A DNA stretch of 64,000 nucleotides from Comamonadaceae bacterium (GCA_027486495.1 JAIXOZ010000146.1:1-64000); one strand, 5' to 3'; positions 29,083 to 37,634 are shown, counted from the first letter of the stretch. Made by a program: numbers and translations. The notes: generated by a model from the sequence alone, not told the origin.

Positions 29083-29369
29083 ATAAAAGAATATGATGAG
29101 CCGTACTTTTTGAGATACTCAAACAATGTGACTTTCAAAAATACAAATTCATACAAGGGAAAACCCGAAACCAAACGTGTTGACTACACAGGGAAGTTCA
29201 AGCCTAGTTAAAATTGTCCCTTTATGCGGTTCTTTGTTCTCAATAAAGGAACAAATGATTCGGCGGGTTGTTGAAATCCAAAAGAATGCAGTCATGAGTG
29301 CCAAGGGGATCAATTCACACAATGCGTTGAAGCTGGAACTGCGCCGCTTCAACGCTGGCAAAGCTTCGA

Positions 29370-29511
29370 TACCAAATGCGTGCTCTTCGATAGGAGTTGG
29401 GCCATGGTGGCGGAAAGCATGGTCTCTCCAAATGCGCAAGCGGTTTTCAACAGTTTGGGTCGACTACCCGCCAACAGGAAGGTCAAATCCAGTTTGAGTC
29501 AATTTAAATGA
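29370..29511 (+). pseudogene. C-terminal remnant of an extracellular solute-binding protein (tentative)
   Basis: Translates as ...CVLFDRSWAMVAESMVSPNAQAVFNSLGRLPANRKVKSSLSQFK*, resembling the C-terminus of Fe-type ABC binding proteins; no intact 5' part. Confidence 0.45.
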
Positions 29512-29600
29512 ATGTTGACCGACCTCAGCCTCTTGGTGGGTGAAGCGGAAAATGGCACAAGCCATGGACGCGACTCTTCTGGGTGAAATGACAGTTTCGA

Positions 29601-30332
29601 ATGAAAGTGAACACAATGTTGAATGTCTCGAAGGGATTGCTCGACGACCTGGTGAGTGCCAACCATATCTTGGTAAACGAAGGTGTCTTTGACGGTTTCG
29701 GCCACGTCTCGGTTCGTCATGAAAGCCGCCCTGACCGTTTTTTGATTTCGCGCAGCTTGCCCCCTTCCATGGTTCAAGTAGAAGACATTTTGGAGTGCGA
29801 TTTGGACGGCAATGTGCACGATGCGCAAGACCGCAAATCTTACTTGGAGCGCTTCATTCACAGTGCGGTTTACAAATCAAGGCCTGATGTGATGGCTGTG
29901 ATCCATAGCCATTCGCCCGCAATTATTCCTTTTGGTGTGACGGGTGCCCGCTTGCGTCCAATCTGTCACATGAGTGGTTTTTTGGGCAGCGTCACTCCCG
30001 TTTTTGAGATCCGCAATGCGGCAGGTGAATCGAGTGACATGTTGATTCGCAACCAAGCTTTGGGTGAGTCTTTGGCCGCGACCTTGGGTCGAAGTGCCGT
30101 GGCCTTGATGCGAGGGCACGGCAGCGTGACCGTAGGCAAATCATTGCCGCAGGCGGTGTTCCGTGCCATTTACACGGAGTCCAATGCGCGCTTGCAAGCC
30201 CAGGCAATGATGCTGGGTGAAGTGACGTACTTGACCGATGATGAAGCCTTTAATTCATCGGAAATCAACGATCTGCAAATTGAGCGGCCATGGCAGTTGT
30301 GGAAGCAAAAACTCAAGACCGTCGAGCGTTGA
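29601..30332 (+). CDS. Class II aldolase/adducin family protein
   Basis: HVSVRHESRPDRFLISRSLPPSMVQ; AVIHSHSPAIIPFG metal-binding His; MRGHGSVTVG. Confidence 0.9.
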   Translation: MKVNTMLNVSKGLLDDLVSANHILVNEGVFDGFGHVSVRHESRPDRFLISRSLPPSMVQVEDILECDLDGNVHDAQDRKSYLERFIHSAVYKSRPDVMAVIHSHSPAIIPFGVTGARLRPICHMSGFLGSVTPVFEIRNAAGESSDMLIRNQALGESLAATLGRSAVALMRGHGSVTVGKSLPQAVFRAIYTESNARLQAQAMMLGEVTYLTDDEAFNSSEINDLQIERPWQLWKQKLKTVER

Positions 30333-30479
30333 CCGTCATGTTCACCACCACTTCGCACAGTACCGTGTCTGGATTGAACCAAAAGCTTGCTTATGCGCTT
30401 TTGCCTGCTTGAGATCCTGTCGTGTGGTTGCGGACAAGCGTTTGGGACATGGTGGTTTCTGGTATGTGGCCAACAAGCA

Positions 30480-30700
30480 CTTCAAAAACTTGGTGGGCGT
30501 TGATCAATAGAACCCCCCGGGCTGCTGCAGCACGCCCACCCGGGTATGGTTCGCCCACAACATGTGGCGATGGAATCCATGAGCCATGAGACGAACAACA
30601 AGCTGCTCCATGTGCCATATCAAGGCACTCCAGTTGCTTTGACAAATTTGACGGTGACACTTTCCAATTTGGCGTGGACGAAAACCGATCTACCTGTGAG
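30480..30700 (+). pseudogene. Bug-family substrate-binding protein remnant (tentative)
   Basis: One frame gives GYGSPTTCGDGIHEP*, the next gives NNKLLHVPYQGTPVALTNL, reminiscent of the Bug YGSPGxG...LLHVPYKGTAPALTDL block but split by a stop and a frameshift. Confidence 0.4.
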
Positions 30701-30794
30701 CAGATGGCCCTGTACACTTTCAACCAAGGCATTGCACACAAGCGATTCACCCCAGAAAAATTTTCCCCAATAGCATGATGACAAAGGTGGTGAT

Positions 30795-31466
30795 ATGAAT
30801 CAGGCACTCAAGCAACAACTCGTTGATTGCATCCGCATGCTGGAGCAATCGGACATCATCGACTACAACGGACATGCCAGCATCCTGTTGGACAATGGAC
30901 ACATGCTCATCAATGCAGGCTCATGTCAACGCAGTTGTTTGACATTAGATGACATTTGCACGATTGACATGGAAGGTCAAGTTGTGGATGGTGGTCAGTT
31001 CAAGCCGCCACTCGAATTTCATTTGCATGCCGGCATTTACCGTGCAAGGCCAGATGTGAAAGCGGTGGTGCATGCGCACCCCAAATGGTCCACCTTCTTG
31101 AGCATGGCTGGAAAACCCTACTTGCCGGTATATGCCCAAGGTTCTTTGGTCTATCCCATGCCGGTTTTGGACTCGCCTAACTCGATCAACAACAAGGTGA
31201 TGGCCGACCGTCTGGCGGCCACTTTGGGCGACCGTTCAGCCGCCATGATGAAAGCCCACGGTGCCGTGACGGTAGGGCCGAACATTGTGGAGGCTTTTGT
31301 GTTGGCCAACTACATGGAAGAGAACGCGTACCGCCAGTACATGGCCATGCAAATTGGTGAGCCTTACGTGTTCAATGTCCATGAACTGTCCATGTGCCGC
31401 GAGAAACTTTGGAATGAAACCTTGTTCAAGCGGGCGTGGGACCACTTCAAGGCAAAGCTGAAGTGA
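30795..31466 (+). CDS. Class II aldolase/adducin family protein (second copy)
   Basis: NGHASILLDNGHMLINAGS; AVVHAHPKWSTFLSM; MKAHGAVTVG. Confidence 0.9.
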   Translation: MNQALKQQLVDCIRMLEQSDIIDYNGHASILLDNGHMLINAGSCQRSCLTLDDICTIDMEGQVVDGGQFKPPLEFHLHAGIYRARPDVKAVVHAHPKWSTFLSMAGKPYLPVYAQGSLVYPMPVLDSPNSINNKVMADRLAATLGDRSAAMMKAHGAVTVGPNIVEAFVLANYMEENAYRQYMAMQIGEPYVFNVHELSMCREKLWNETLFKRAWDHFKAKLK

Positions 31467-32304
31467 TGCTTTTTTCCAGTAGGCTGCGCAAAGAGGGTGT
31501 GACGGCGGGCTCTAAGTCACACCAAGCTTTCCAGGCCAGAGGACCTTGGTGCAGCAACATGCCCAGCCCATTGACAGTGGTGTTGCCCCGCAATCTGGCT
31601 TCGGCCAAAAATGGGGTCTCCAGCGGGATGTAAACAATGTCGGCGACCAAAGCGGACTGGGGCAGGTCATGGAGTTGGATGTCCAGTTCGGTCTGACCGA
31701 CCATGCCTTGACTGGTGGTGTTCACAACCAGCGCAGCATTGGCCAAAAGTTCATGCCGCTGTGACCATGGGTAGGCGGTGATGCATCCGTCGAAGTCGGC
31801 GGCCAATTGCGCCGCACGATCGAAATGCCGATTGACCAAACGGATTACACGTGCGCCTTCTTGCATGAGTCCATAGCACACGGCCCTGGAGCCACCACCT
31901 GCGCCGATCACGACCACCGGGCCTTTGTCAGCGCGCCAGTCAGGCTGGGCCTCTTTGAGGTTGCGAATAAAGCCTGCGGCATCGTTGTTGCTTCCAGACA
32001 ATGAACCATCTGGACGAACGGTGACACAGCTGATTGCACCGATGCGTTGGGCCGCATCGTCCACAACATCGACGATCAGCATCGCGGTTTGCTTGTGCGG
32101 GATGGTGAGGTTGCAGCCAGCAAAACCCAAGGGTTTGAGTGAATGCAATGCAGCCGCCAAGCCTTCTGGTGCAATGGCCAAAGGCACATACGCCCCGGCC
32201 ATTTGGTGTTGCTGCATCCAGTGGTTGTGCATCAGCGGTGAGCGTGAGTGCATCACGGGCCATCCCATAACGCCAGCCAGTAAAAACAAGGGATTTTGTG
32301 ACAT
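31447..32304 (-). CDS. Shikimate/quinate dehydrogenase family protein (AroE-like)
   Basis: GWPVMHSRSPLMHN; NLTIPHK; SNNDAAGF; VIGAGGGSRAVCYGL. Confidence 0.9.
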   Translation of the reverse strand: MSQNPLFLLAGVMGWPVMHSRSPLMHNHWMQQHQMAGAYVPLAIAPEGLAAALHSLKPLGFAGCNLTIPHKQTAMLIVDVVDDAAQRIGAISCVTVRPDGSLSGSNNDAAGFIRNLKEAQPDWRADKGPVVVIGAGGGSRAVCYGLMQEGARVIRLVNRHFDRAAQLAADFDGCITAYPWSQRHELLANAALVVNTTSQGMVGQTELDIQLHDLPQSALVADIVYIPLETPFLAEARLRGNTTVNGLGMLLHQGPLAWKAWCDLEPAVTPSLRSLLEKSITSALP

Positions 32305-32774
32305 AAATTTGGGATTGAGAGGTTCAAATCAAACGGACTCAGCCGAGCTCAAACACGGGCAAAGTCAAACCAAGAAAATGGTGGGCAGATGCACAGGATA
32401 AATCAGGTTTTGATCCAATTCATGCCGTCGAACAATCTTTTGCATCAAGGGCATGACCCGCAAAGACACCAGGAAGACCGATGCTAAGCCGATCTTGATT
32501 CACGGCAAAAGCCCCCAAAGTAGCTGAAAAATCAAGAGGTTGAACAACAAGACCAATGCACTGCCCATGAACACCTGTGAGATTCTGAGTGCCCATTTGA
32601 GTTGCGGTAACAACAAACCTTCCAAGAAAAATCAAACCCCGGTAAACATTTAGCCAAGCATCCATTGCAATGAGGTGTACGTGAGATAAGTCGATTCAAC
32701 GGCGGTGATGGCAGCCACTGCAGTCAACACCGGGGTGTATTGAGAGCGCAGGTTTCAGCGGGCTTAAACTCCTC

Positions 32775-33224
32775 TCAAGAAGCGATATGTGCGACGTAAC
32801 GTTTGAAAACCAGTGGTTTGGCATCGTATTTGATTTTGCACATCCAGTGCGACAAAGCTGAATCCAGGTGGTCTGCGTGCGATGGAAACCAGCGTGCCAA
32901 CTCATTGGCCAAGTGCAGGCATTTTTCAGTTGCGCCTTGGAGGGCCAACGCGCGCACGCCCGTGATAGAGGCCAGCACGGCGGCATGCTCGTCCATGTGA
33001 CAAGTCCGGGGTGGAAATTCGGTCGCCATCATCCAATCGTCTTCTTGCTTGAAATGGGTGGTGGCGTGTTCCAGCAATTGATCCATCAAAACCAGGCAAT
33101 CTTTCGGCTCTGCGTTTTGAATGGCAGCAATGCAGGTGACAAACTCTTGATGGGTCGCGTCCATGGGGCCGAAGCCCAAAAGAAAATCATCCGTCCAGTG
33201 GATGCTTGTATTGGTGGTGTTCAT
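32775..33224 (-). CDS. Bacteriohemerythrin
   Basis: DATHQEF, EHATTHFKQEDDWM, CHMDEHAAVL, HADHLD di-iron ligand pattern. Confidence 0.85.
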   Translation of the reverse strand: MNTTNTSIHWTDDFLLGFGPMDATHQEFVTCIAAIQNAEPKDCLVLMDQLLEHATTHFKQEDDWMMATEFPPRTCHMDEHAAVLASITGVRALALQGATEKCLHLANELARWFPSHADHLDSALSHWMCKIKYDAKPLVFKRYVAHIAS

Positions 33225-33230
33225 GGTGTT

Positions 33231-33527
33231 TTATTTCAGGGTCAGCACAATGGGCAACACAAACAGGTATGGCAGTGAGACCCTCCAACGGGTGGGCAAG
33301 AGGGGGCGACAGGCTTTGGAAACGCCAGCACCGGCAATCACTTCGGTTGCACCAAACAAGTCCAAGTCTTCGGTCTTCTTGCCAGCGCACACCTGGCGGG
33401 AAAAGAGGTGGGCCAATGAGGCTACGATGTCTCGCCAAGGCATGCGGTTGGCCAAAACGGGCAATGGATGCCGCAGGTCAATCATTTGATCGATGCAGTG
33501 ACGAAAAAAATCGGCAGTGATGGACAT
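33231..33527 (-). mobile_element. Truncated IS5-family transposase (N-terminal stub)
   Basis: MSITADFFRHCIDQMIDLRHPLPVLANRMPWRDIVASLAHLFSRQVCAGKKTEDLDLFGATEVIAGAGVSKACRPLLPTRWRVSLPYL, then a non-homologous tail. Confidence 0.8.
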
Positions 33528-33672
33528 ATGGACCTCAAGACGCCCAGAAACAGGCTTCATTAAATATCAATATGGGAGTTTTAAACAATGGGAATGAACC
33601 TTAAAGCAAGCATTCATGGAGGTTTCAGGGGCTCCTCAGGGGCGACAAAGATAAAGTGATTTCATTAAATCA

Positions 33673-34224
33673 TTGATGCATTGTCAATGGTGCTCACCTG
33701 CATGGATTGAAAGCTGTGGGTGCGGTGGAACTTTGAGTCTTGCCGATGGCACAAAGCTTGGTGATTCGATAAACGTTTCTTCTCCCATTCATGCTTTTGG
33801 CTCGGGGGAAAAATTCAAAACATCTTACCAATTGCTGGCGACATGCGAATCAGGCCACTGGACATTGTTGCGCATCCTCTGGATCAAAGATGGGTTGACA
33901 CAAAAAGAGTTAAGCGATTTGGCCTGGGTGATGGAGCCCACCATCTTCAGTGCGGTCAAGGCGATGGAGGGCATGGGCCTGATCGAGCGGTAACAGAGGT
34001 CTGGCCACCGCAAAAACATGCATGTGTTTTTGACCGATTCAGGCCGAGCCCTTCAGATAGAAGGGGTGCCTTTGGCCGAGGAGGTCAATCGCATCAGCGT
34101 CGAGGGCATCAACGAAGCATCGATTGCGCCATTTCGAAGCACTCTGCTGACCATGATTGAAAATCTGGTCAAGGCAGAGGTCCAAGCGTCGCTGGCTGCG
34201 ACGGGTACTTCAGATGCTGTATGA
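33673..34224 (+). pseudogene. MarR-family regulator interrupted by an in-frame TAA (33991-33993)
   Basis: LRILWIKDGLTQKELSDLAWVMEPTIFSAVKAMEGMGLIER*QRSGHRKNMHVFLTDSGRAL; both halves are in the same frame. Confidence 0.8.
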
Positions 34225-35208
34225 CTCGTAAGTCGAGGGGTCAAACAACTCCTCGATGGCCATTCGCTTGCTTGACAAGCCTTGGGCGTGGTGGTGATGC
34301 AAGAAAGCATCCAATGTTTTGCGGTTGCCCTCCACGCCGTAGGACCAGAAATCGTGGCCCAGTGTGTCACGCGCTGCTTTGAGTTGCTCTTCAACAAATG
34401 GCAAGGTGACTTTCGTGGCAGAGGTGTCCTCTAGCAAATCCAGTGCTTTTTGTTTGGATTGGCTGAAGGCCTTGAACACCGCACCTGGCAACCAGCGGTG
34501 CTGTTGTGCCAACTCCTTGCGTATGCCCACCACATGCATGATCGGGAAAATACCCGTGCGGCGGTAATAATCTTTGGCCACTGCGGTTGGGTCATCGAAC
34601 AACCAGCCCACATTGGGGTTGCGCATGGCCGCGCCACTGGGTGGACGCGGCGCTATGAAGCCGTCAATTTCGCCTTCGTTGAGCAAATCGGAAATGGTTT
34701 TGCCTTCGGGTGCACTTTCAATCTTCACCCCGGGTGGCAAGTCGAGTTTGATTTTCTCAGGCCGTCCGGGCGTGTCAATTCCGCCGCGTACCCATGTCAC
34801 ATCTTCCGGGCTGATGCCATAGTCGTCTTGCAAAATGGAGCGTGCCCAAACAATGGCGGTGAGTTGGTATTCAGGAACGCCAATGCGCTTGCCTTTGAGA
34901 TCTGAGGCCTGCCCAATCCGGTCCTTGCGCACGTAGATCGATGTGTGGCGAAATGCGCGCGACAGGAAAACCGGCACCGCAATGTATGGACATTCACCGC
35001 GTGAGTGTTTGACCAGATAACTGGAAAACGACAACTCTGTGATGTCAAAGTCGCGGCTGCGCATGGCCCGAAAAAACATCTCCTCAGGATTCAAGAGCAT
35101 GTAAACAGGGTCACAGCCGTCGATCTGCACGCGTCCATCGTACAGCGCACGGTTGCGGTCGTAATCGCCCATGGCGATCGAAATTTGGAGTTTGTTTGTG
35201 GTCATCAT
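34210..35208 (-). CDS. 4,5-dihydroxyphthalate decarboxylase-like / periplasmic-binding-fold protein
   Basis: ISIAMGDYDRNRALYDGRVQIDGCDPVYMLLNPEEMFFRAMRSRDFDITELSFSSYL; no obvious signal peptide. Confidence 0.8.
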   Translation of the reverse strand: MMTTNKLQISIAMGDYDRNRALYDGRVQIDGCDPVYMLLNPEEMFFRAMRSRDFDITELSFSSYLVKHSRGECPYIAVPVFLSRAFRHTSIYVRKDRIGQASDLKGKRIGVPEYQLTAIVWARSILQDDYGISPEDVTWVRGGIDTPGRPEKIKLDLPPGVKIESAPEGKTISDLLNEGEIDGFIAPRPPSGAAMRNPNVGWLFDDPTAVAKDYYRRTGIFPIMHVVGIRKELAQQHRWLPGAVFKAFSQSKQKALDLLEDTSATKVTLPFVEEQLKAARDTLGHDFWSYGVEGNRKTLDAFLHHHHAQGLSSKRMAIEELFDPSTYESYSI

Positions 35209-35274
35209 TTGCTCACAGAATAAGCCATGTCGAGTTGAGGATTGACGGGGCTGTCATTCCCTATGTAATGTGCT

Positions 35275-35507
35275 TCATATTTCATGCCAATCCGTCATTT
35301 TGGGAATCATGTTTTGAAAAGAACAAGCATTTTCAGGGATGTGTTGATCGCCTGTGCCGATGGGTGGTGCGCCTTGTTGGAAATCTTTTACGGCCTGAAC
35401 CATCAGCTTGCGAAACTCCACAATCGCCAAATCACTGGCGGTGCTTGGCCTTCAACCTGACGTAGCAACAGATTGTCCTCATGCGTGATCATGAATGAAT
35501 CCTCCAT
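35275..35507 (-). pseudogene. Internally deleted Rieske oxygenase alpha-subunit remnant
   Basis: Minus strand N-terminal piece MEDSFMITHEDNLLLRQVEGQAP joins a frameshifted C-terminal piece DLAIVEFRKLMVQAVKDFQQGAPPIGTGDQHIPENACSFQNMIPKMTDWHEI*. Confidence 0.7.
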
Positions 35508-35634
35508 GGAACTGACCAAATGCTCAATATACTTCGCTACCTAAGAATATTGGCTCCGGAAAAACCCTTCATTGCCTTGCGATGCATGTCAAGGTTGACC
35601 CATCTGTAAATGACATTTAATTACGTTTAGGTAA

Positions 35635-35648
35635 ATTGATTTATCAAT
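35635..35648. promoter_or_regulatory. Palindrome ATTGAT-TT-ATCAAT upstream of the monooxygenase operon
   Basis: Perfect 6-bp arms in the AT-rich promoter region. Confidence 0.4.
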
Positions 35649-35705
35649 GGTAAATTACGGTTTGGGCACCGCAGGGTGCTTTTTGACCATTCTGGAGCTC
35701 GTCAC

Positions 35706-37373
35706 ATGGGTGCTTACATCAACCCGATTTATCCCTACAAGTCGCCTGCCGACTTGATGTCCACACCGCCGCAGCGCAAATCCCTGATTGTCATTGGCGC
35801 AGGTCCGGTGGGTCTGGCCGCTGCCATCGATGCCCGCCTGCAGGGCCTGGATGTGCTGGTCTTGGACGACGACAAGACCGTATCGGTCGGCTCGCGGGCG
35901 GTGTGCTACGCCAAGCGTTCGCTCGAAATTCTGGACCGTCTGGGCATTGCCAACGAGGCCTGCGGCTTGGGCGTGAGCTGGAACATCGGCCGCACCTTTT
36001 TGGAAGAGGACGAGGTGTACCAGTTCAACCTGGTGCCCGACGCGGGGCACAAACGCCCCGGCATGATCAACCTCCAGCAGTACCACGTCGAGGAAATGCT
36101 GATTGCCCGTGCACTGGAACTGGGCGCGGACATCCGTTGGCAGCACAAAGTCACTGCCGTCACGCCGCATGACACGCACGCCACGCTGACGGTGGAAACG
36201 CCCGAGGGCACGTTCGACATCGAGGCCGACTGGTTGGTGGTGGCCGATGGCGCACGCAGTCCGATCCGCCGCCATCTGGGGCTGGACATCGAAGGCCGCG
36301 TGTTCCAGGACCGCTTTTTGATCGCCGACGTGATCATGAAAGCCGACTACCCCGCTGAGCGCTGGTTCTGGTTTGACCCACCGTTTCATCCCAACCAAAG
36401 CGTGCTGCTGCACAAGCAAAGCAACAACGTCTGGCGCATTGACTTTCAGCTCGGTTGGGACGCCGACCCCGAAGAAGAAAAGAAGCCCGAAAAAGTCATC
36501 CCGCGCCTGAAAGCCATGCTGGGCGATGACCGCCCATTTGAGCTGGAGTGGGTCAGCATCTACACCTTCCAGTGCCGCCGCATGACCGACTTCCGCCATG
36601 GCCGCGTGCTGTTTGCAGGCGACGCGGCGCACCAGGTCTCGCCCTTTGGCGCACGCGGGGCCAACTCAGGTTTTCAGGATGCGGACGATTTGATGTGGAA
36701 ACTGGGCTTGGTGATCATGGGCAAGGCCAGCGAGAAATTGCTCGACACCTACGCGATGGACCGCCAGTTTGCCGCCGACGAGAACATCATGAACTCGACG
36801 CGCTCGACCGACTTCATCACGCCCAAGAGCCGCACCAGCAAGACCTTCCGAAACCAGGTGCTGGCGCTGGCCAAACACCACCCCTTTGCCCGCAAGCTGG
36901 TCAACTCGGGGCGCTTGTCGGTGCCCTCTTTCTTGACCGGCTCGGTGCTCAACACGCCTGATGCTGACGCTTTCGAAGGCAACATGGTGCCTGGCGCACC
37001 GATGGACGATGCGCCCGTGCAAGTGAATGGCCAAGACGCTTGGCTGCTCGACCAAGTGGGCAAAGGCTTTCAGCTCATGCTGTTTGTGGATGCCGCGCCC
37101 GATGCCCAGACGCTGGCCGCGCTGCAAGCCCTGAAGCAGGGTGTGGTGCCGGTGGACAGTTTGATTGTGTCCCGCAATTCTCTGCAGGTGCCAGGCTTTC
37201 AAGTGCTGGTGGATGCACAAGGCTGGATGGCCAAGCGCTACGACGCGCAACCCGGCACCACCTATTTGCTGCGCCCTGATCAACATGTGCTGGCGCGCTG
37301 GCGTAGCCTTGACAACGCCCAGCTGCAAGCGGCCCTGGCCCGTGCCTTGGGGCAAGTGGGCGCACAGGCCTGA
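35706..37373 (+). CDS. FAD-dependent aromatic-ring hydroxylase (MhpA-like monooxygenase)
   Basis: LIVIGAGPVGLAAAIDARLQG; WLVVADGARSPIR; GRVLFAGDAAHQVSPFGARGANSGFQDADDL. Confidence 0.92.
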   Translation: MGAYINPIYPYKSPADLMSTPPQRKSLIVIGAGPVGLAAAIDARLQGLDVLVLDDDKTVSVGSRAVCYAKRSLEILDRLGIANEACGLGVSWNIGRTFLEEDEVYQFNLVPDAGHKRPGMINLQQYHVEEMLIARALELGADIRWQHKVTAVTPHDTHATLTVETPEGTFDIEADWLVVADGARSPIRRHLGLDIEGRVFQDRFLIADVIMKADYPAERWFWFDPPFHPNQSVLLHKQSNNVWRIDFQLGWDADPEEEKKPEKVIPRLKAMLGDDRPFELEWVSIYTFQCRRMTDFRHGRVLFAGDAAHQVSPFGARGANSGFQDADDLMWKLGLVIMGKASEKLLDTYAMDRQFAADENIMNSTRSTDFITPKSRTSKTFRNQVLALAKHHPFARKLVNSGRLSVPSFLTGSVLNTPDADAFEGNMVPGAPMDDAPVQVNGQDAWLLDQVGKGFQLMLFVDAAPDAQTLAALQALKQGVVPVDSLIVSRNSLQVPGFQVLVDAQGWMAKRYDAQPGTTYLLRPDQHVLARWRSLDNAQLQAALARALGQVGAQA

Positions 37374-37391
37374 ACCCAACAGAAATCCGAT

Positions 37392-37634
37392 ATGCCCACC
37401 GATACACCGACAGCCCTGAACACTGCGCCCAATTTCCACGAAGCCGGTCGCCGTTTCTTTCGTGACTTTTCGCCGGGTGACGAGTTTTATGAACACCTGA
37501 TCGATGCGCACAACGGCCTGAGCGACGAACAAAGCGAAGCACTCAACGCCCGATTGATCCTGCTGCTGGCCAACCACATTGGCGACTTGCGTGTGCTGCG
37601 CGAGGCGCTGCAGGCCGCCCGCCAAACCGACTGA
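37392..37634 (+). CDS. DUF2783-like small protein
   Basis: YEHLIDAHNGLSDEQSEALNARLILLLANHIGD; directly downstream of the hydroxylase. Confidence 0.65.
   Translation: MPTDTPTALNTAPNFHEAGRRFFRDFSPGDEFYEHLIDAHNGLSDEQSEALNARLILLLANHIGDLRVLREALQAARQTD

Larger units (their letters stand above)
21850..35650. other. AT-richer accessory island carrying ring-hydroxylating-oxygenase genes and gene remnants
   Basis: Visible drop in GC and coding density relative to both flanks; transposase stub, pseudogenes and catabolic genes inside. Confidence 0.6.

Noticed and set aside
32420-32665. 81-aa minus-strand ORF, and an overlapping frame with a hydrophobic stretch (LVLLFNLLIFQLLWGLLP)
   Set aside because: Possibly debris of a membrane protein, but I cannot identify a family; not claimed as a feature.
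35196-35465. 89-aa plus-strand ORF
   Set aside because: The opposite strand reads as Rieske-oxygenase fragments; the plus-strand translation has no recognisable features.
21850-35650. Integrative element with att sites or a tRNA target
   Set aside because: No integrase, tRNA gene or flanking direct repeats could be found by eye.
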